Assembly (NCBI GenBank): GCA_041745535.1
Contig: JBGTIS010000350.1
Location: 1-36,823, forward strand
Length of the DNA stretch: 36,823 bases
From: JBGTIS01 sp041745535
GTDB lineage: Bacteria; Bacteroidota; Bacteroidia; Cytophagales; Cyclobacteriaceae
Reading direction: 5' to 3'
The translations under genes and the position numbers were made by a program. The notes under the pieces are model-generated. The model saw nothing but the letters and a program-made list of their open reading frames with translations, was not told where the DNA came from and made no database searches. Positions 16,158 through 24,710 of this stretch are shown here, in pieces (position 1 is the stretch's first letter; every line of letters starts with the position of its first letter).

Positions 16158-16469
16158 GTAGAAAAGATAAAAAATTATTCCTATCCGTCAAATCTTTCTT
16201 GATTGTACTTAGTAGTAATCTTTAATGATTCATTTTCTAAAGGCTGCACTTCACTAATCCCGGATTGCATTATGGCACACTCCCACGTTCTTACATATAC
16301 CAAAAACGCCTTTTGATGAACAAATGAAGGGTATTAAAGGATACCTAAAACCGTCAAAATAGTAAGGTTTCAGTCCCTCTCTCCGCCCATAAATACCCGG
16401 CTTAAAAAAAATTAATCCGAAAGCATATCTGGTTTTTCGTTTTTTTCGTAATTATGCATAGTTGAATGC
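16158..16469. other. Non-coding stretch between the island and the small secreted protein
   Basis: I see no coding sequence here on either strand. The stretch holds a tRNA-3'-end-like segment at 16366-16387 and an AT-rich region that should contain the promoter of the 16470 gene, but no clear TAnnTTTG element. Confidence 0.5.
16366..16387 (+). other. tRNA-Ser 3'-end-like fragment, possible attachment-site remnant
   Basis: The segment GGTTTCAGTCCCTCTCTCCGCC resembles the T arm and acceptor end of bacterial tRNA-Ser, which typically closes with CCCTCTCTCCGC. No matching 5' half is present upstream, so it is not a functional gene. Fragments of this kind are left where integrative elements recombine at tRNA 3' ends. 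It lies just outside the decayed island. The resemblance was judged by eye only. Confidence 0.35.
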
Positions 16470-16808
16470 ATGTTGATGAAGTTTTCTAACAAAAGGATTC
16501 ATTTTTTAGGCTTGTTTGCGGCCTTCCTTATTTTAATACAAAGTGTATTCGCTACCGGTTTGCCCGTTCATCCTGAAAAAAAGGATACCAGATACCACCA
16601 AACCGAAGTACAACAAAAAGTACCTGCCGATAACCATTATGTGGAAGTAACCAACCGCGTTACTGTCGCCGCTTTTTTATTTTACTGGATGGTTAAAGCC
16701 TTTACCATAGATACCCCGATTATCGAGTATCAGAATTGCAAGGCTTTCTTTGTAAACCCCAGTTCTTTTAACGTTTACTACGTTTTCGTCAGCGCCCTCG
16801 CCCCTTAG
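16470..16808 (+). CDS. Small secreted or membrane-anchored protein, unknown function
   Basis: A 112-residue ORF with a clear signal peptide (basic N-terminus, hydrophobic core about residues 11-28, cleavage near VFATG). A short charged region (residues 33-55) follows, and a second hydrophobic stretch lies at about residues 63-80. I do not recognise a family. It ends 100 bases before secDF on the same strand. The in-frame ATG two codons downstream is an alternative start. It could be a Cytophagales-specific envelope protein. Coding status rests on the signal peptide, length and orientation. Confidence 0.55.
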   Translation: MLMKFSNKRIHFLGLFAAFLILIQSVFATGLPVHPEKKDTRYHQTEVQQKVPADNHYVEVTNRVTVAAFLFYWMVKAFTIDTPIIEYQNCKAFFVNPSSFNVYYVFVSALAP

Positions 16809-16908
16809 CCATTCCCGATCAGTCTTACTATTTATTTATCAGTAAAGTGTGTGCTTTTCTGATCTTTCCTATTCTTCTATTTAATTAACCTGATCAGGGT
16901 TTACAATT

Positions 16909-19803
16909 ATGCATAACAAAAATGCCATTATTATCATCACGGTGCTGGTATCGTTCCTATGTCTTTTCTCATTGTCATTTACCTTAGTTTCCAGAAAAAT
17001 TCAGAAAGAATCTACTGCCTATGCTTCGCGCGCTAACGGAGAAATTGATCTTACTAAAAAACAACATTACCTGGATTCGCTCTGGGACAAGCCTGTGTAT
17101 AAATTTCTGGGCTACCCTTTTACTTTTCAGGATGTAAAGGAAAAAGAACTTAACCTGGGGCTCGACCTGCAAGGCGGCATGCACCTGGTACTACAGGTGT
17201 CGCCGGTAGAAGTAATTAAAGCCTTATCCAATAACTACCAGGATAAGCAATTTACGGAAGCCTTAAGGGATGCTGAAAAGATGCAGGCCCATAACAATAG
17301 AGCGTTTGTTGATCTGTTTTATCAGGCTTTCCAGAAAAGCGCACCCAACATACCGTTAAATACCATTTTCGCCAATAGCCAAAATCAGGATCACATCACC
17401 ACCAAATCTTCCGATACACAGGTTTTGTCCTTTATCAGGCAGGAAATCGCGGGAGCGGTAGACCGTTCTTTCGAAATTGTAAGAAACCGGATCGATAAAT
17501 TTGGGGTAGCCCAGGCCAACAGCCAGAAATTACCGGGAACGGAACGCATTCAGTTGGAATTACCGGGTGTGGACAATCCCGAACGGGTACGAAAACTGGT
17601 ACAGGGGGTGGCCCGGCTGGAGTTCCGGCAGGTAATAGAAATGGACGAAATGCTGCCTTACTGGCAGACTGCTGCCCAGTACTGGACCAGCCACCATCAG
17701 CAGGCTGCTCAGGATACGGCTACGGAAGCCACCGTTACAATCGATTCACTGGAGCAGCAACTGCTGCAGGACAGCACTGTGGTAAGCGATGGATTTCCGC
17801 TATTCAGCTTATCAAAAACCAGTTATTCCTTAAAATATAGTGTCTCTGATACGGCTACCATTAATCGTACGCTGAAAGAGTTGCGGCAGGCACAGATTTT
17901 ACCAGCTAAAGTAACTTTCCTGTGGGACGTAAAGCCTGACAACGAGGAAAACAATGTAGAATTATATGCCGTGAGAACTGGAAGAGACGCCGGTACGGTA
18001 TTGCAGGGCGATGTGGTAACCGATGCCACCCAAAGCATAGAGCAGGCCGGCGCTTCCGTGCTGATGCAGATGAATACCGAAGGCAGCCGGAAATGGAAGA
18101 AAGTTACCGCGGAAAACATCGGCAAACGAATTGCTATTATTCTGGACGACCAGGTGTATTCCGCTCCTGTGGTACAATCGGAAATTCCCAACGGCAACTC
18201 ATCTATAACCGGTAATTTCACCATTGAGGAAGCCAAAGATTTGGCTAATATTCTGAAAGCCGGAAAAATGCCGGCCCCCGTTCAGATTATTGAGGAAGCA
18301 GTAGTAGGCCCATCGCTGGGTCAGGAAGCCATTGGCCAGGGATTAATTTCAATGGCCGCTGGCTTGGGACTGGTAGTAATGTTTATGATTGTGTACTATG
18401 GCATTGGCGGCGTGGTGGCCAACATCGCCCTGTTGTTCAACATATTCTTTATTGTGGGTATTCTGGCACAGCTGAGCGCATCGCTTACCCTGCCCGGCAT
18501 CGCGGGACTGGTGCTCACCATCGGGATGTCGGTAGATGCCAACGTGCTGATTTTTGAACGGATCAAGGAGGAACTCAGGCAGGGAAAAAGTATTTGGATG
18601 GCGATCAAAACCGGCTACGATAAAGCGTACAGTTCTATTATAGATTCTAACGTAACTACTTTTTTAACCGGACTGATCCTGTATATTTTCGGCTCGGGCG
18701 GTATCAAAGGCTTTGCCGTGGTATTAATGATTGGCATTGTTTCCTCTCTGTTCACAGCGGTATTTATCAGCCGGATTATGATTGAATACATGGCCAAAAG
18801 AGGTATGAACATCAGCTTTACCACTATTTTTTCACAAGGATTGTTCCGCCGTACCCAGTTTGATTTTATCCGGAAAAGGAAACTGGCTTATGCTTTTTCT
18901 TCTGCCATTATTGTTATTGGAATGGCACTTACCTTTGCACAGGGCGGCCTGAATCTGGGGGTTGATTTCAAAGGAGGCAGAAGCTATGTGGTGCGTTTCG
19001 ATGAAGCCGTATCGGCCCCTGAAGTACGGTCGGCCATGCTCGACAATTTTAAAGGCGCGGGATTGGAGGTAAAAACTTTTGACCAGCAAGACCAGCTTAA
19101 AATTACTACCAGCTTTTTAGCCGATAACCATTCCGATGCCGCCGACCAGCAGGTAATGAAGGCTTTAAACCAGGGACTGGAAGACTTTCAGCAGTACAAT
19201 CCCGAAATCGTAAGTAGCTCGAAAGTAGGGGCCACTATCGCGCAGGACGTAAAAGATGCCGCCCAGTCTTCCGTAATATTTACCCTGATCGCCATTTTCC
19301 TGTACATCCTGATTCGGTTCCACAAATGGCAATATGGCCTGGGTGCGATTGTGGCTTTGTTTCATGATGTGCTGATAGTGTTTGCCGGCTATGCCATTGC
19401 CCGTGCTTTTGGATTGGTGCTGGAAGTAGACCAGGTACTGATTGCCGCTGTGCTCACCATTATCGGTTATTCCATCAACGATACGGTGGTGGTGTTCGAC
19501 CGGATACGGGAATTTTCCGGTAACCTGTCGGGCAACTTGGATACCCTGTACAACAACGCCATTAACAATACACTGGGCCGCACCATTATTACTTCGTTAA
19601 CCGTGTTTATTGTAGTGCTAATTCTACTGATTTTTGGTGGAGAAGTACTGCGAGGATTCTCCTTCGCTTTACTCATCGGGGTTATTTTTGGAACCTATTC
19701 CTCTATATTTATCGCTTCGCCGCTGGCGTTGGATATTGCCCATTGGAAAATTAACAAAATGAAATCGTTGAGGAAACCAATGCGCAAAACAAAAACCGTA
19801 TAG
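16909..19803 (+). CDS. secDF: Protein translocase subunit SecDF (fused)
   Basis: SecD and SecF are joined in one 964-residue polypeptide, as is usual in Bacteroidota. The SecD half begins with one membrane helix, has the LGLDLQGGMHLVL motif near residue 84, a large periplasmic domain and five further helices with the VDANVLIFERIKEEL motif. The SecF half restarts at NLGVDFKGGRSYVVRF and has the matching NDTVVVFDRIREF motif. The protein uses the proton-motive force to help pull exported proteins across the inner membrane with SecYEG. The end lies two bases before a DedA-family gene, so the two are probably coupled. Confidence 0.95.
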   Translation: MHNKNAIIIITVLVSFLCLFSLSFTLVSRKIQKESTAYASRANGEIDLTKKQHYLDSLWDKPVYKFLGYPFTFQDVKEKELNLGLDLQGGMHLVLQVSPVEVIKALSNNYQDKQFTEALRDAEKMQAHNNRAFVDLFYQAFQKSAPNIPLNTIFANSQNQDHITTKSSDTQVLSFIRQEIAGAVDRSFEIVRNRIDKFGVAQANSQKLPGTERIQLELPGVDNPERVRKLVQGVARLEFRQVIEMDEMLPYWQTAAQYWTSHHQQAAQDTATEATVTIDSLEQQLLQDSTVVSDGFPLFSLSKTSYSLKYSVSDTATINRTLKELRQAQILPAKVTFLWDVKPDNEENNVELYAVRTGRDAGTVLQGDVVTDATQSIEQAGASVLMQMNTEGSRKWKKVTAENIGKRIAIILDDQVYSAPVVQSEIPNGNSSITGNFTIEEAKDLANILKAGKMPAPVQIIEEAVVGPSLGQEAIGQGLISMAAGLGLVVMFMIVYYGIGGVVANIALLFNIFFIVGILAQLSASLTLPGIAGLVLTIGMSVDANVLIFERIKEELRQGKSIWMAIKTGYDKAYSSIIDSNVTTFLTGLILYIFGSGGIKGFAVVLMIGIVSSLFTAVFISRIMIEYMAKRGMNISFTTIFSQGLFRRTQFDFIRKRKLAYAFSSAIIVIGMALTFAQGGLNLGVDFKGGRSYVVRFDEAVSAPEVRSAMLDNFKGAGLEVKTFDQQDQLKITTSFLADNHSDAADQQVMKALNQGLEDFQQYNPEIVSSSKVGATIAQDVKDAAQSSVIFTLIAIFLYILIRFHKWQYGLGAIVALFHDVLIVFAGYAIARAFGLVLEVDQVLIAAVLTIIGYSINDTVVVFDRIREFSGNLSGNLDTLYNNAINNTLGRTIITSLTVFIVVLILLIFGGEVLRGFSFALLIGVIFGTYSSIFIASPLALDIAHWKINKMKSLRKPMRKTKTV

Positions 19804-19805
19804 GT

Positions 19806-20453
19806 ATGCTGGCAATCCTGATGTCGTGGACCGATTGGTTAAACCCTGAGTTCATTTTGCAAAATGGAGGGTTCTGGCTGATTTTGCTTATTGTTTTTCT
19901 GGAAACGGGAATCTTCTTTGGTGTGTTTTTACCAGGAGATTCCCTCCTGCTCACCGCCGGACTGTTATGCGGTACCGTATACCTGGATGTAACCATTTAC
20001 CAGCTGATGGGCGGACTGATAGCCGCAGGATTTCTGGGAGGCCTGGCCGGATACCTGTTGGGAAGTAAAGCCGAATCGTATCTGATCGGAAGAAAAGAAA
20101 ACTTCTGGTTCAGGAAGAAATACCTGATGATTGCGGAGAGGTATTATCAGAAATATGGTAATGCAGCCTTTGTGATAGGTCGATTTTTCCCAGTATCCAG
20201 AACATTTATACCCATTGTAGCCGGCCTGGTAAAAGCACACTGGTGGAAGTTTGTAGGCTTCAATCTGATGGGAACCAGTATCTGGGTTGTAGTAATGGTG
20301 GGCCTGGGTTACTGGTTGGGCAACCAGTTCCCAAACATGGTTCAGTACCTGGAATTTTTCGTACTGGGGTTAATTCTGATTACTTCATTACCCATTATTT
20401 TGGCCTGGATAAAGCAGCAAAGAAAACGTAAATCCACATCGGCCTCCGTGTAG
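19806..20453 (+). CDS. DedA-family (SNARE-associated/VTT domain) membrane protein
   Basis: A 215-residue inner-membrane protein with the DedA signatures: FLETGIFFGVFLPGDSLLLT near residues 35-54 and the re-entrant FVIGRFFPVSRTFIPIVAG near 122-140, including the conserved Arg and the FxPVxR pattern. DedA proteins act in membrane lipid homeostasis; some flip undecaprenyl phosphate or phosphatidylethanolamine. It begins two bases after secDF ends, so translation is likely coupled. The precise lipid substrate cannot be read from the sequence. Confidence 0.9.
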   Translation: MLAILMSWTDWLNPEFILQNGGFWLILLIVFLETGIFFGVFLPGDSLLLTAGLLCGTVYLDVTIYQLMGGLIAAGFLGGLAGYLLGSKAESYLIGRKENFWFRKKYLMIAERYYQKYGNAAFVIGRFFPVSRTFIPIVAGLVKAHWWKFVGFNLMGTSIWVVVMVGLGYWLGNQFPNMVQYLEFFVLGLILITSLPIILAWIKQQRKRKSTSASV

Positions 20454-20540
20454 TTTTCATAAAATAAATGGCAATTGTATCTGAAATTAAAAACAAATTA
20501 CCAACTATGCACTTCCATAAGAAATACCTTTTTTGTATCT

Positions 20541-20553
20541 GATGTAATACATC
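20541..20553 (+). promoter_or_regulatory. Palindrome upstream of terC, candidate operator
   Basis: GATGTA-A-TACATC is a perfect 13-base palindrome located 22 bases before the terC start codon, in the only gap between the DedA gene and terC. Its position, overlapping the probable promoter, suggests a repressor site. No known metal-regulator box is matched with confidence. I see no yybP-ykoY (Mn2+) riboswitch. Confidence 0.4.
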
Positions 20554-20574
20554 ATTATATAAACTTTAGTCTTT

Positions 20575-21510
20575 ATGAATTATACATTCATTATTATTTT
20601 TCACGTGCTGGTGGTGGCTATGCTGGCCATCGACCTGTTTGTATTCAACAGAAAAAACCATGCAGTCAGTATCAAAGAGTCGCTGATATGGAGTGCCGTC
20701 TGGATTGGCAGCGCCTTGCTCTTTGATGTGTATGTATACTTCGACCAGGGCCATGAAGCGGCCCTTACTTTTCTTACCGGATATGTGCTGGAAAAATCGC
20801 TGAGTATAGACAACCTTTTCGTTTTTATACTGATTTTTTCCTATTACAAAATCCCCAGGATGTACCAGCATAAAATTCTGTTCTGGGGAATTATTGGTGC
20901 GGTTGTGTTGCGGGCTGCCTTTATTTTTGCCGGTGTTGCCCTGATCGAGAACTTCCATTTCACACTCTATATTTTGGGGGCCATACTGGTATACAGTGGC
21001 TATAAAATTTTCAGAGAAAAAGGTGAATCAGAGGCTCCGCGGCAAAATTTCATTATCAACTGGCTGAGCAAAACCCTGCCGGTTACCTCCGGTCAGCATC
21101 AGGGCAAATTCTGGATCAGAAAAAATGGGAAGTTAATGATAACGCCCCTTTTTCTGGCTTTGCTTACCATAGAAATCAGTGATGTTATTTTCGCCATCGA
21201 TTCGGTGCCTGCCGTACTATCTATTTCTACTGATGCGATGATTATTTATACCTCTAATATTTTCGCCATTTTAGGGCTTCGAGCCTTATATTTTGCTGTA
21301 GAAGGCATGATCAATCAGTTTTATTATCTAAAATATGGGTTGGGCCTTATTCTCATTTTTGTCGGGTTGAAAATGCTGCTTGCCGATGTGATACACATCA
21401 CCACAGGTATATCGCTGGCATTCATCCTGCTGGTGCTTACCACTTCGGTTTTAGTTTCTTTGAAATCTAAAAAGGCAGTCGAACAGGAACCCACTACTCA
21501 TGGAGATTGA
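20575..21510 (+). CDS. TerC-family membrane protein (metal/tellurium resistance related)
   Basis: A 311-residue protein with about nine membrane segments and both TerC hallmarks: EKSLSIDNLFVFILIF (near residues 71-86) and EISDVIFAIDSVPAVLSIST (near 200-219), where acidic residues line a metal-binding site. Family members (TerC, Alx, MeeY) are thought to export Mn2+ or load metalloproteins in the membrane. It is followed after three bases by a PiT-like gene. A palindrome lies just upstream. The metal is inferred from family knowledge. Confidence 0.9.
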   Translation: MNYTFIIIFHVLVVAMLAIDLFVFNRKNHAVSIKESLIWSAVWIGSALLFDVYVYFDQGHEAALTFLTGYVLEKSLSIDNLFVFILIFSYYKIPRMYQHKILFWGIIGAVVLRAAFIFAGVALIENFHFTLYILGAILVYSGYKIFREKGESEAPRQNFIINWLSKTLPVTSGQHQGKFWIRKNGKLMITPLFLALLTIEISDVIFAIDSVPAVLSISTDAMIIYTSNIFAILGLRALYFAVEGMINQFYYLKYGLGLILIFVGLKMLLADVIHITTGISLAFILLVLTTSVLVSLKSKKAVEQEPTTHGD

Positions 21511-21513
21511 TGC

Positions 21514-22656
21514 ATGAAAGAGATGCCCTATTCTGAGCAATCGCTGGTACAAAAAGCCGGAAAATCACGATTCGCGCTATTGGCTGTATTGTACACCAAA
21601 GAACGTATTTTTATTATGGTTACCGGGCTGCTTTTTTTGATAGCAGCCATAAGTTACCCTTACCCTTTGGTAGCTATGTGGATAGGGTTTGCCCTGGCGG
21701 GTTACTCGGCTGTGGCCAACGACAGCATACAAACCATTGGCACTTTTATCGTGTCTAATTCACACCGAAAGTGGTGGTATTTGTGGTTGTATACCGGAAT
21801 TATTTTTGTAGCTACGGTTACCATTAGCTGGATTGTTTTTGATGGCGACGTAACCTATGCCCGGCTCAGTACCAAGGGGTTTGAGCAATCGCCCACACAC
21901 TTTGCTTTTTTACAGGTAGCAGCACCTATTTTTCTGCTGATCCTGACCCGCCTGCGTATGCCTGTTTCTACTACGTTTCTTTTACTGAGCTCATTTACCA
22001 CCCGTTCGGGTACTATTCTGGATGTATTGGAAAAAAGTTTGATCGGGTATGTAATCGCGTTTGTTACCGCTATTGCCGCCTGGTATTTTCTTTCCAGGTT
22101 CATTAAAAAAATATTAAAAGGAGAGGCCCACCGTACCTGGGATATTGCCCAGTGGGTTACCAGCGGCACGCTCTGGGCCATCTGGATTATGCAGGATGCC
22201 GCCAACATCGCGGTATACCTGCCCCGACAGTTAAATGTGTATCAGTTTCTGGCTTTTACTTCATTTATATTTTTTGGCCTGGGTATTATTTTTTATCTGA
22301 AAGGTGATAAAATACAGGAAGTGGTTAACGAAAAAACCGACGTAAAAGACGTAAGAGCGGCCACGCTGATTGACCTGGTGTATGCCCTCATATTAATTGT
22401 TTTTCAGTGGGTCAATACCGTGCCCATGAGCACCACCTGGGTATTTATCGGTTTGCTGGGAGGTCGTGAATTAGCGATGAAAATCAGGCGGAACAAAAAG
22501 GACATGCGCATTACCTATAAAATGGTGGCAAAAGATCTGGTTTTCGCTTGTATTGGCTTAACCATTTCAATCATGATTGCGGTAGCGGTTAATCCAATCG
22601 TAAGAGCGGAAGGCTGGCAATTTTTGAAAAAGCTGCTCCCTGTTTTTTTCTCATAA
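21514..22656 (+). CDS. Divergent PiT-like transporter with two-fold motif repeat
   Basis: A 380-residue protein with about ten membrane segments. It does not match PiT transporters closely, yet carries their landmarks twice. The first half has AVANDSIQTIGTF (AND at 68-70) and PVSTT at 150-154; the second half has QDAANIAV (227-234) and PMSTT at 304-308. The distance between the two motifs is 82 and 77 residues in the two halves. In PiT (PF01384) each inverted repeat has a GANDxxN helix and a P(V/I)STTH helix that together bind phosphate and cations. I infer a distant PiT homologue. It starts three bases after terC, so the pair is one operon. The substrate is unknown. Confidence 0.65.
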   Translation: MKEMPYSEQSLVQKAGKSRFALLAVLYTKERIFIMVTGLLFLIAAISYPYPLVAMWIGFALAGYSAVANDSIQTIGTFIVSNSHRKWWYLWLYTGIIFVATVTISWIVFDGDVTYARLSTKGFEQSPTHFAFLQVAAPIFLLILTRLRMPVSTTFLLLSSFTTRSGTILDVLEKSLIGYVIAFVTAIAAWYFLSRFIKKILKGEAHRTWDIAQWVTSGTLWAIWIMQDAANIAVYLPRQLNVYQFLAFTSFIFFGLGIIFYLKGDKIQEVVNEKTDVKDVRAATLIDLVYALILIVFQWVNTVPMSTTWVFIGLLGGRELAMKIRRNKKDMRITYKMVAKDLVFACIGLTISIMIAVAVNPIVRAEGWQFLKKLLPVFFS

Positions 22657-22779
22657 AACCAAAGCAAAACCTGCCTTGTGGCAGTGCATATCAAATTGGT
22701 TAAAATTATATCCCTTTTGCAGTTTGCTGCCAGGGCTTTCACTTTACTTTCCGGCGAATTAATCCTTTAAAATGCGCTA

Positions 22780-24102
22780 TCAGGCAGATGCTTTTTTCTG
22801 TAGTTGGGCTTCCTCTCTGGCATTTTGTTTTTGCTCGAACCGATCAATAACAGTGGCTACCGTGATGTCGCCGGTAACATTCACCACCGTCCGGCACATA
22901 TCCAGAATACGGTCGACCGCCAGGATAAGAGAAATTCCGGCTACCGGCACATGAATGGCTTCCAGCACAATAATCAGCATTACCAATCCCGCACCGGGCA
23001 CACCGGCCGTACCAATGGACGCTAAAGTCGCGGTTAGTAAAATCATTAACTGGTCGGTAAGCGACAAATCAATATTCAGCGCCTGCGCGATAAAAACGGC
23101 GGCTACGCCCTGGTACAGGCTGGTGCCATCCATATTTACAGTAGCGCCCAAAGGCAACACAAAACTGGATACTTCTTTGGATACGCCCAGGTTTTCCTCA
23201 CAGTTTTTCATGGTTACCGGCAACGTGGCATTGCTGGAACTGGTACTGAATGCCAGTAGCTGCGCCTGCCGCACACCTTTAAAAAATCTTCCGTATTTGA
23301 CTTTGGCGAAACTTCTGAAAATGACCGGATATACCACCAGAAGAATGGTCAATAAGCCCAAAATCACGGTACCACTATACCACAACAGGCTTTTTAGTAA
23401 ATCAAGCGCTTTTCCCAGATCATTACCGGCTACTTCCACAATCAGGGTACTGATGAGGGCAAACACGCCCAAAGGAGCCAGCAGCATAATATAATCTACA
23501 ATAATAATAATGGCATCGTTTACCCCGGTAAAAAAAGAAACCACCGCATCTTTCCTTTGGCCCGTCATCCGTACCAGCGCGATACCGAAAATAACCGCGA
23601 AAAATACGACCTGCAACATCTGGGTATTCTGGGTCATGGCCTCAAACAGGTTTTCAGGTACGATATCAACCACCGGTTGCAAAGGCGATTGCTCTTTCAG
23701 TTCGGTAGCTGTTGCTACTTTTGAGGCTACATTGCGGGTATACAGGTTCATCAGATTTTCGCGGGTAGCAGCCGGAAGCTGATTTCCAGGTTTAATCAGG
23801 TTCACCAAGAGCAAACCCACTGTAATAGCCAGGGCGGTGGTACAGAGGTAAATAGCAATGGTGCGCCCGCCAATTCTGGATAATTTTTTCACGTCATTCA
23901 TACTGGCTACACCTACAATAAGTGAGGCCAGCACCAAAGGCATGGCAATCATTTTCAGCAACGCGATAAAAATAGCACCCAAAGGTTGTATAAAATGGGT
24001 GGTAAAGGCTGCATCAACTCCGGCCGATACACTGATAATTCCCCAAAGCAAGCCAAGCAGTAATCCGATCAGGATTTTTATGTGAAGCGGTATAGATTTC
24101 AT
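22780..24102 (-). CDS. Dicarboxylate/amino acid:cation symporter (GltP/DctA family)
   Basis: A sodium- or proton-coupled symporter of the DAACS family, 440 aa, about eight membrane helices with two re-entrant loops. The HP1 motif SSSNATLP is at residues 288-295 and NMDGTSLY at 323-330. The substrate-binding helix has Asp400, Arg403 and Asn407 in the DxxRTxxNxxGD pattern. The arginine corresponds to the residue that binds the side-chain carboxylate in GltPh, so an acidic substrate (glutamate, aspartate or a dicarboxylate) is expected. It converges with the terC operon. Confidence 0.93.
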   Translation of the reverse strand: MKSIPLHIKILIGLLLGLLWGIISVSAGVDAAFTTHFIQPLGAIFIALLKMIAMPLVLASLIVGVASMNDVKKLSRIGGRTIAIYLCTTALAITVGLLLVNLIKPGNQLPAATRENLMNLYTRNVASKVATATELKEQSPLQPVVDIVPENLFEAMTQNTQMLQVVFFAVIFGIALVRMTGQRKDAVVSFFTGVNDAIIIIVDYIMLLAPLGVFALISTLIVEVAGNDLGKALDLLKSLLWYSGTVILGLLTILLVVYPVIFRSFAKVKYGRFFKGVRQAQLLAFSTSSSNATLPVTMKNCEENLGVSKEVSSFVLPLGATVNMDGTSLYQGVAAVFIAQALNIDLSLTDQLMILLTATLASIGTAGVPGAGLVMLIIVLEAIHVPVAGISLILAVDRILDMCRTVVNVTGDITVATVIDRFEQKQNAREEAQLQKKASA

Positions 24103-24353
24103 TCGGTTTCAGATCAAAGAAAAGTGATGAAGATATAACACGATTTTTAAAAATTAATTATAACCGGTGAAGGAAATAATTATACACATACAAGTATAGG
24201 TTCAGCAAAAAAATCAGCGGTGAATATATTCATAATTCCTGCGCTTCACACCTAATTACAGGGCAATTTTTATTAAAAAATTTAAACTGAAAAACATGGT
24301 AAAATGACGGAAATACAGTAACTTTTCTCCGGATTTTTTTTAACCGCAAAGAG

Positions 24354-24527
24354 ATGATATTAGGTTTCTTTTCGCCACAGGATGTTAGTTTCTGGGAGCT
24401 GTTTCTTATTCTCTTTATACTCTACCTTTTTTTTGGAGTAAAGACCATTCCCCGATTTTTCCGTTCGCTGAAAAAGCGTTGGTCTGAATTGCGGCAGGCC
24501 CTGCATGAAGTAAAGAAAGAGTTTTAG
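24354..24527 (+). CDS. Small TatA/Hcf106-like protein
   Basis: A 57-codon ORF, shorter than usual ORF-calling cut-offs. The product opens with MILGFF, has one hydrophobic helix (FWELFLILFILYLF, residues 13-26), then FGVKTIPRFFRSLKKRW, and ends in a charged amphipathic helix. A short N-terminal helix, the FG hinge, a (K)xIP turn and an amphipathic helix are the architecture of TatA/TatE subunits of twin-arginine translocase. An AAGAG-like site precedes the ATG. No tatC is near. On the other strand the truncated kup fragment runs into this region. Coding status rests on the fold pattern. Confidence 0.6.
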   Translation: MILGFFSPQDVSFWELFLILFILYLFFGVKTIPRFFRSLKKRWSELRQALHEVKKEF

Positions 24528-24539
24528 CGGAGCCCGCAG

Positions 24540-24710
24540 GGTAAGCGTCCAGAAAATACAGGACAGTCCTCCCAACACCAGCGCTTCCGATGGCGGAGCA
24601 GCGCCGACAAAGGCTTTTACCACGTACAAAGGAGAAGTACCTATATCGCCAAAAATAATGCCCAGGGCAATCAGCAGCGATCCCAGGGTGAGTTTTCCCG
24701 ATTGTTTCAT
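24540..24710 (-). pseudogene. kup: 5' fragment of a Kup potassium transporter gene
   Basis: The start codon at 24710 opens a frame encoding GIIFGDIGTSPLYVVKAFVG and VLGGLSCIFWTLTL, the exact beginning of Kup-family K+ uptake proteins (about 600-700 aa in full). After about 57 residues the homology stops abruptly near 24540. The remaining open frame to 24360 is antisense to the TatA-like ORF and looks like chance sequence. The rest of kup is not in this window, so it was lost by deletion or rearrangement. Confidence 0.8.

Noticed and set aside
20454..20574. Possible yybP-ykoY manganese riboswitch before terC
   Set aside because: The 121-base gap contains only a short palindrome and AT-rich sequence and lacks the conserved riboswitch junction motifs.
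22955..23494. 179-aa open frame on the plus strand inside the glutamate/dicarboxylate symporter gene
   Set aside because: The symporter on the minus strand has all family motifs; the antisense frame has no recognisable feature.
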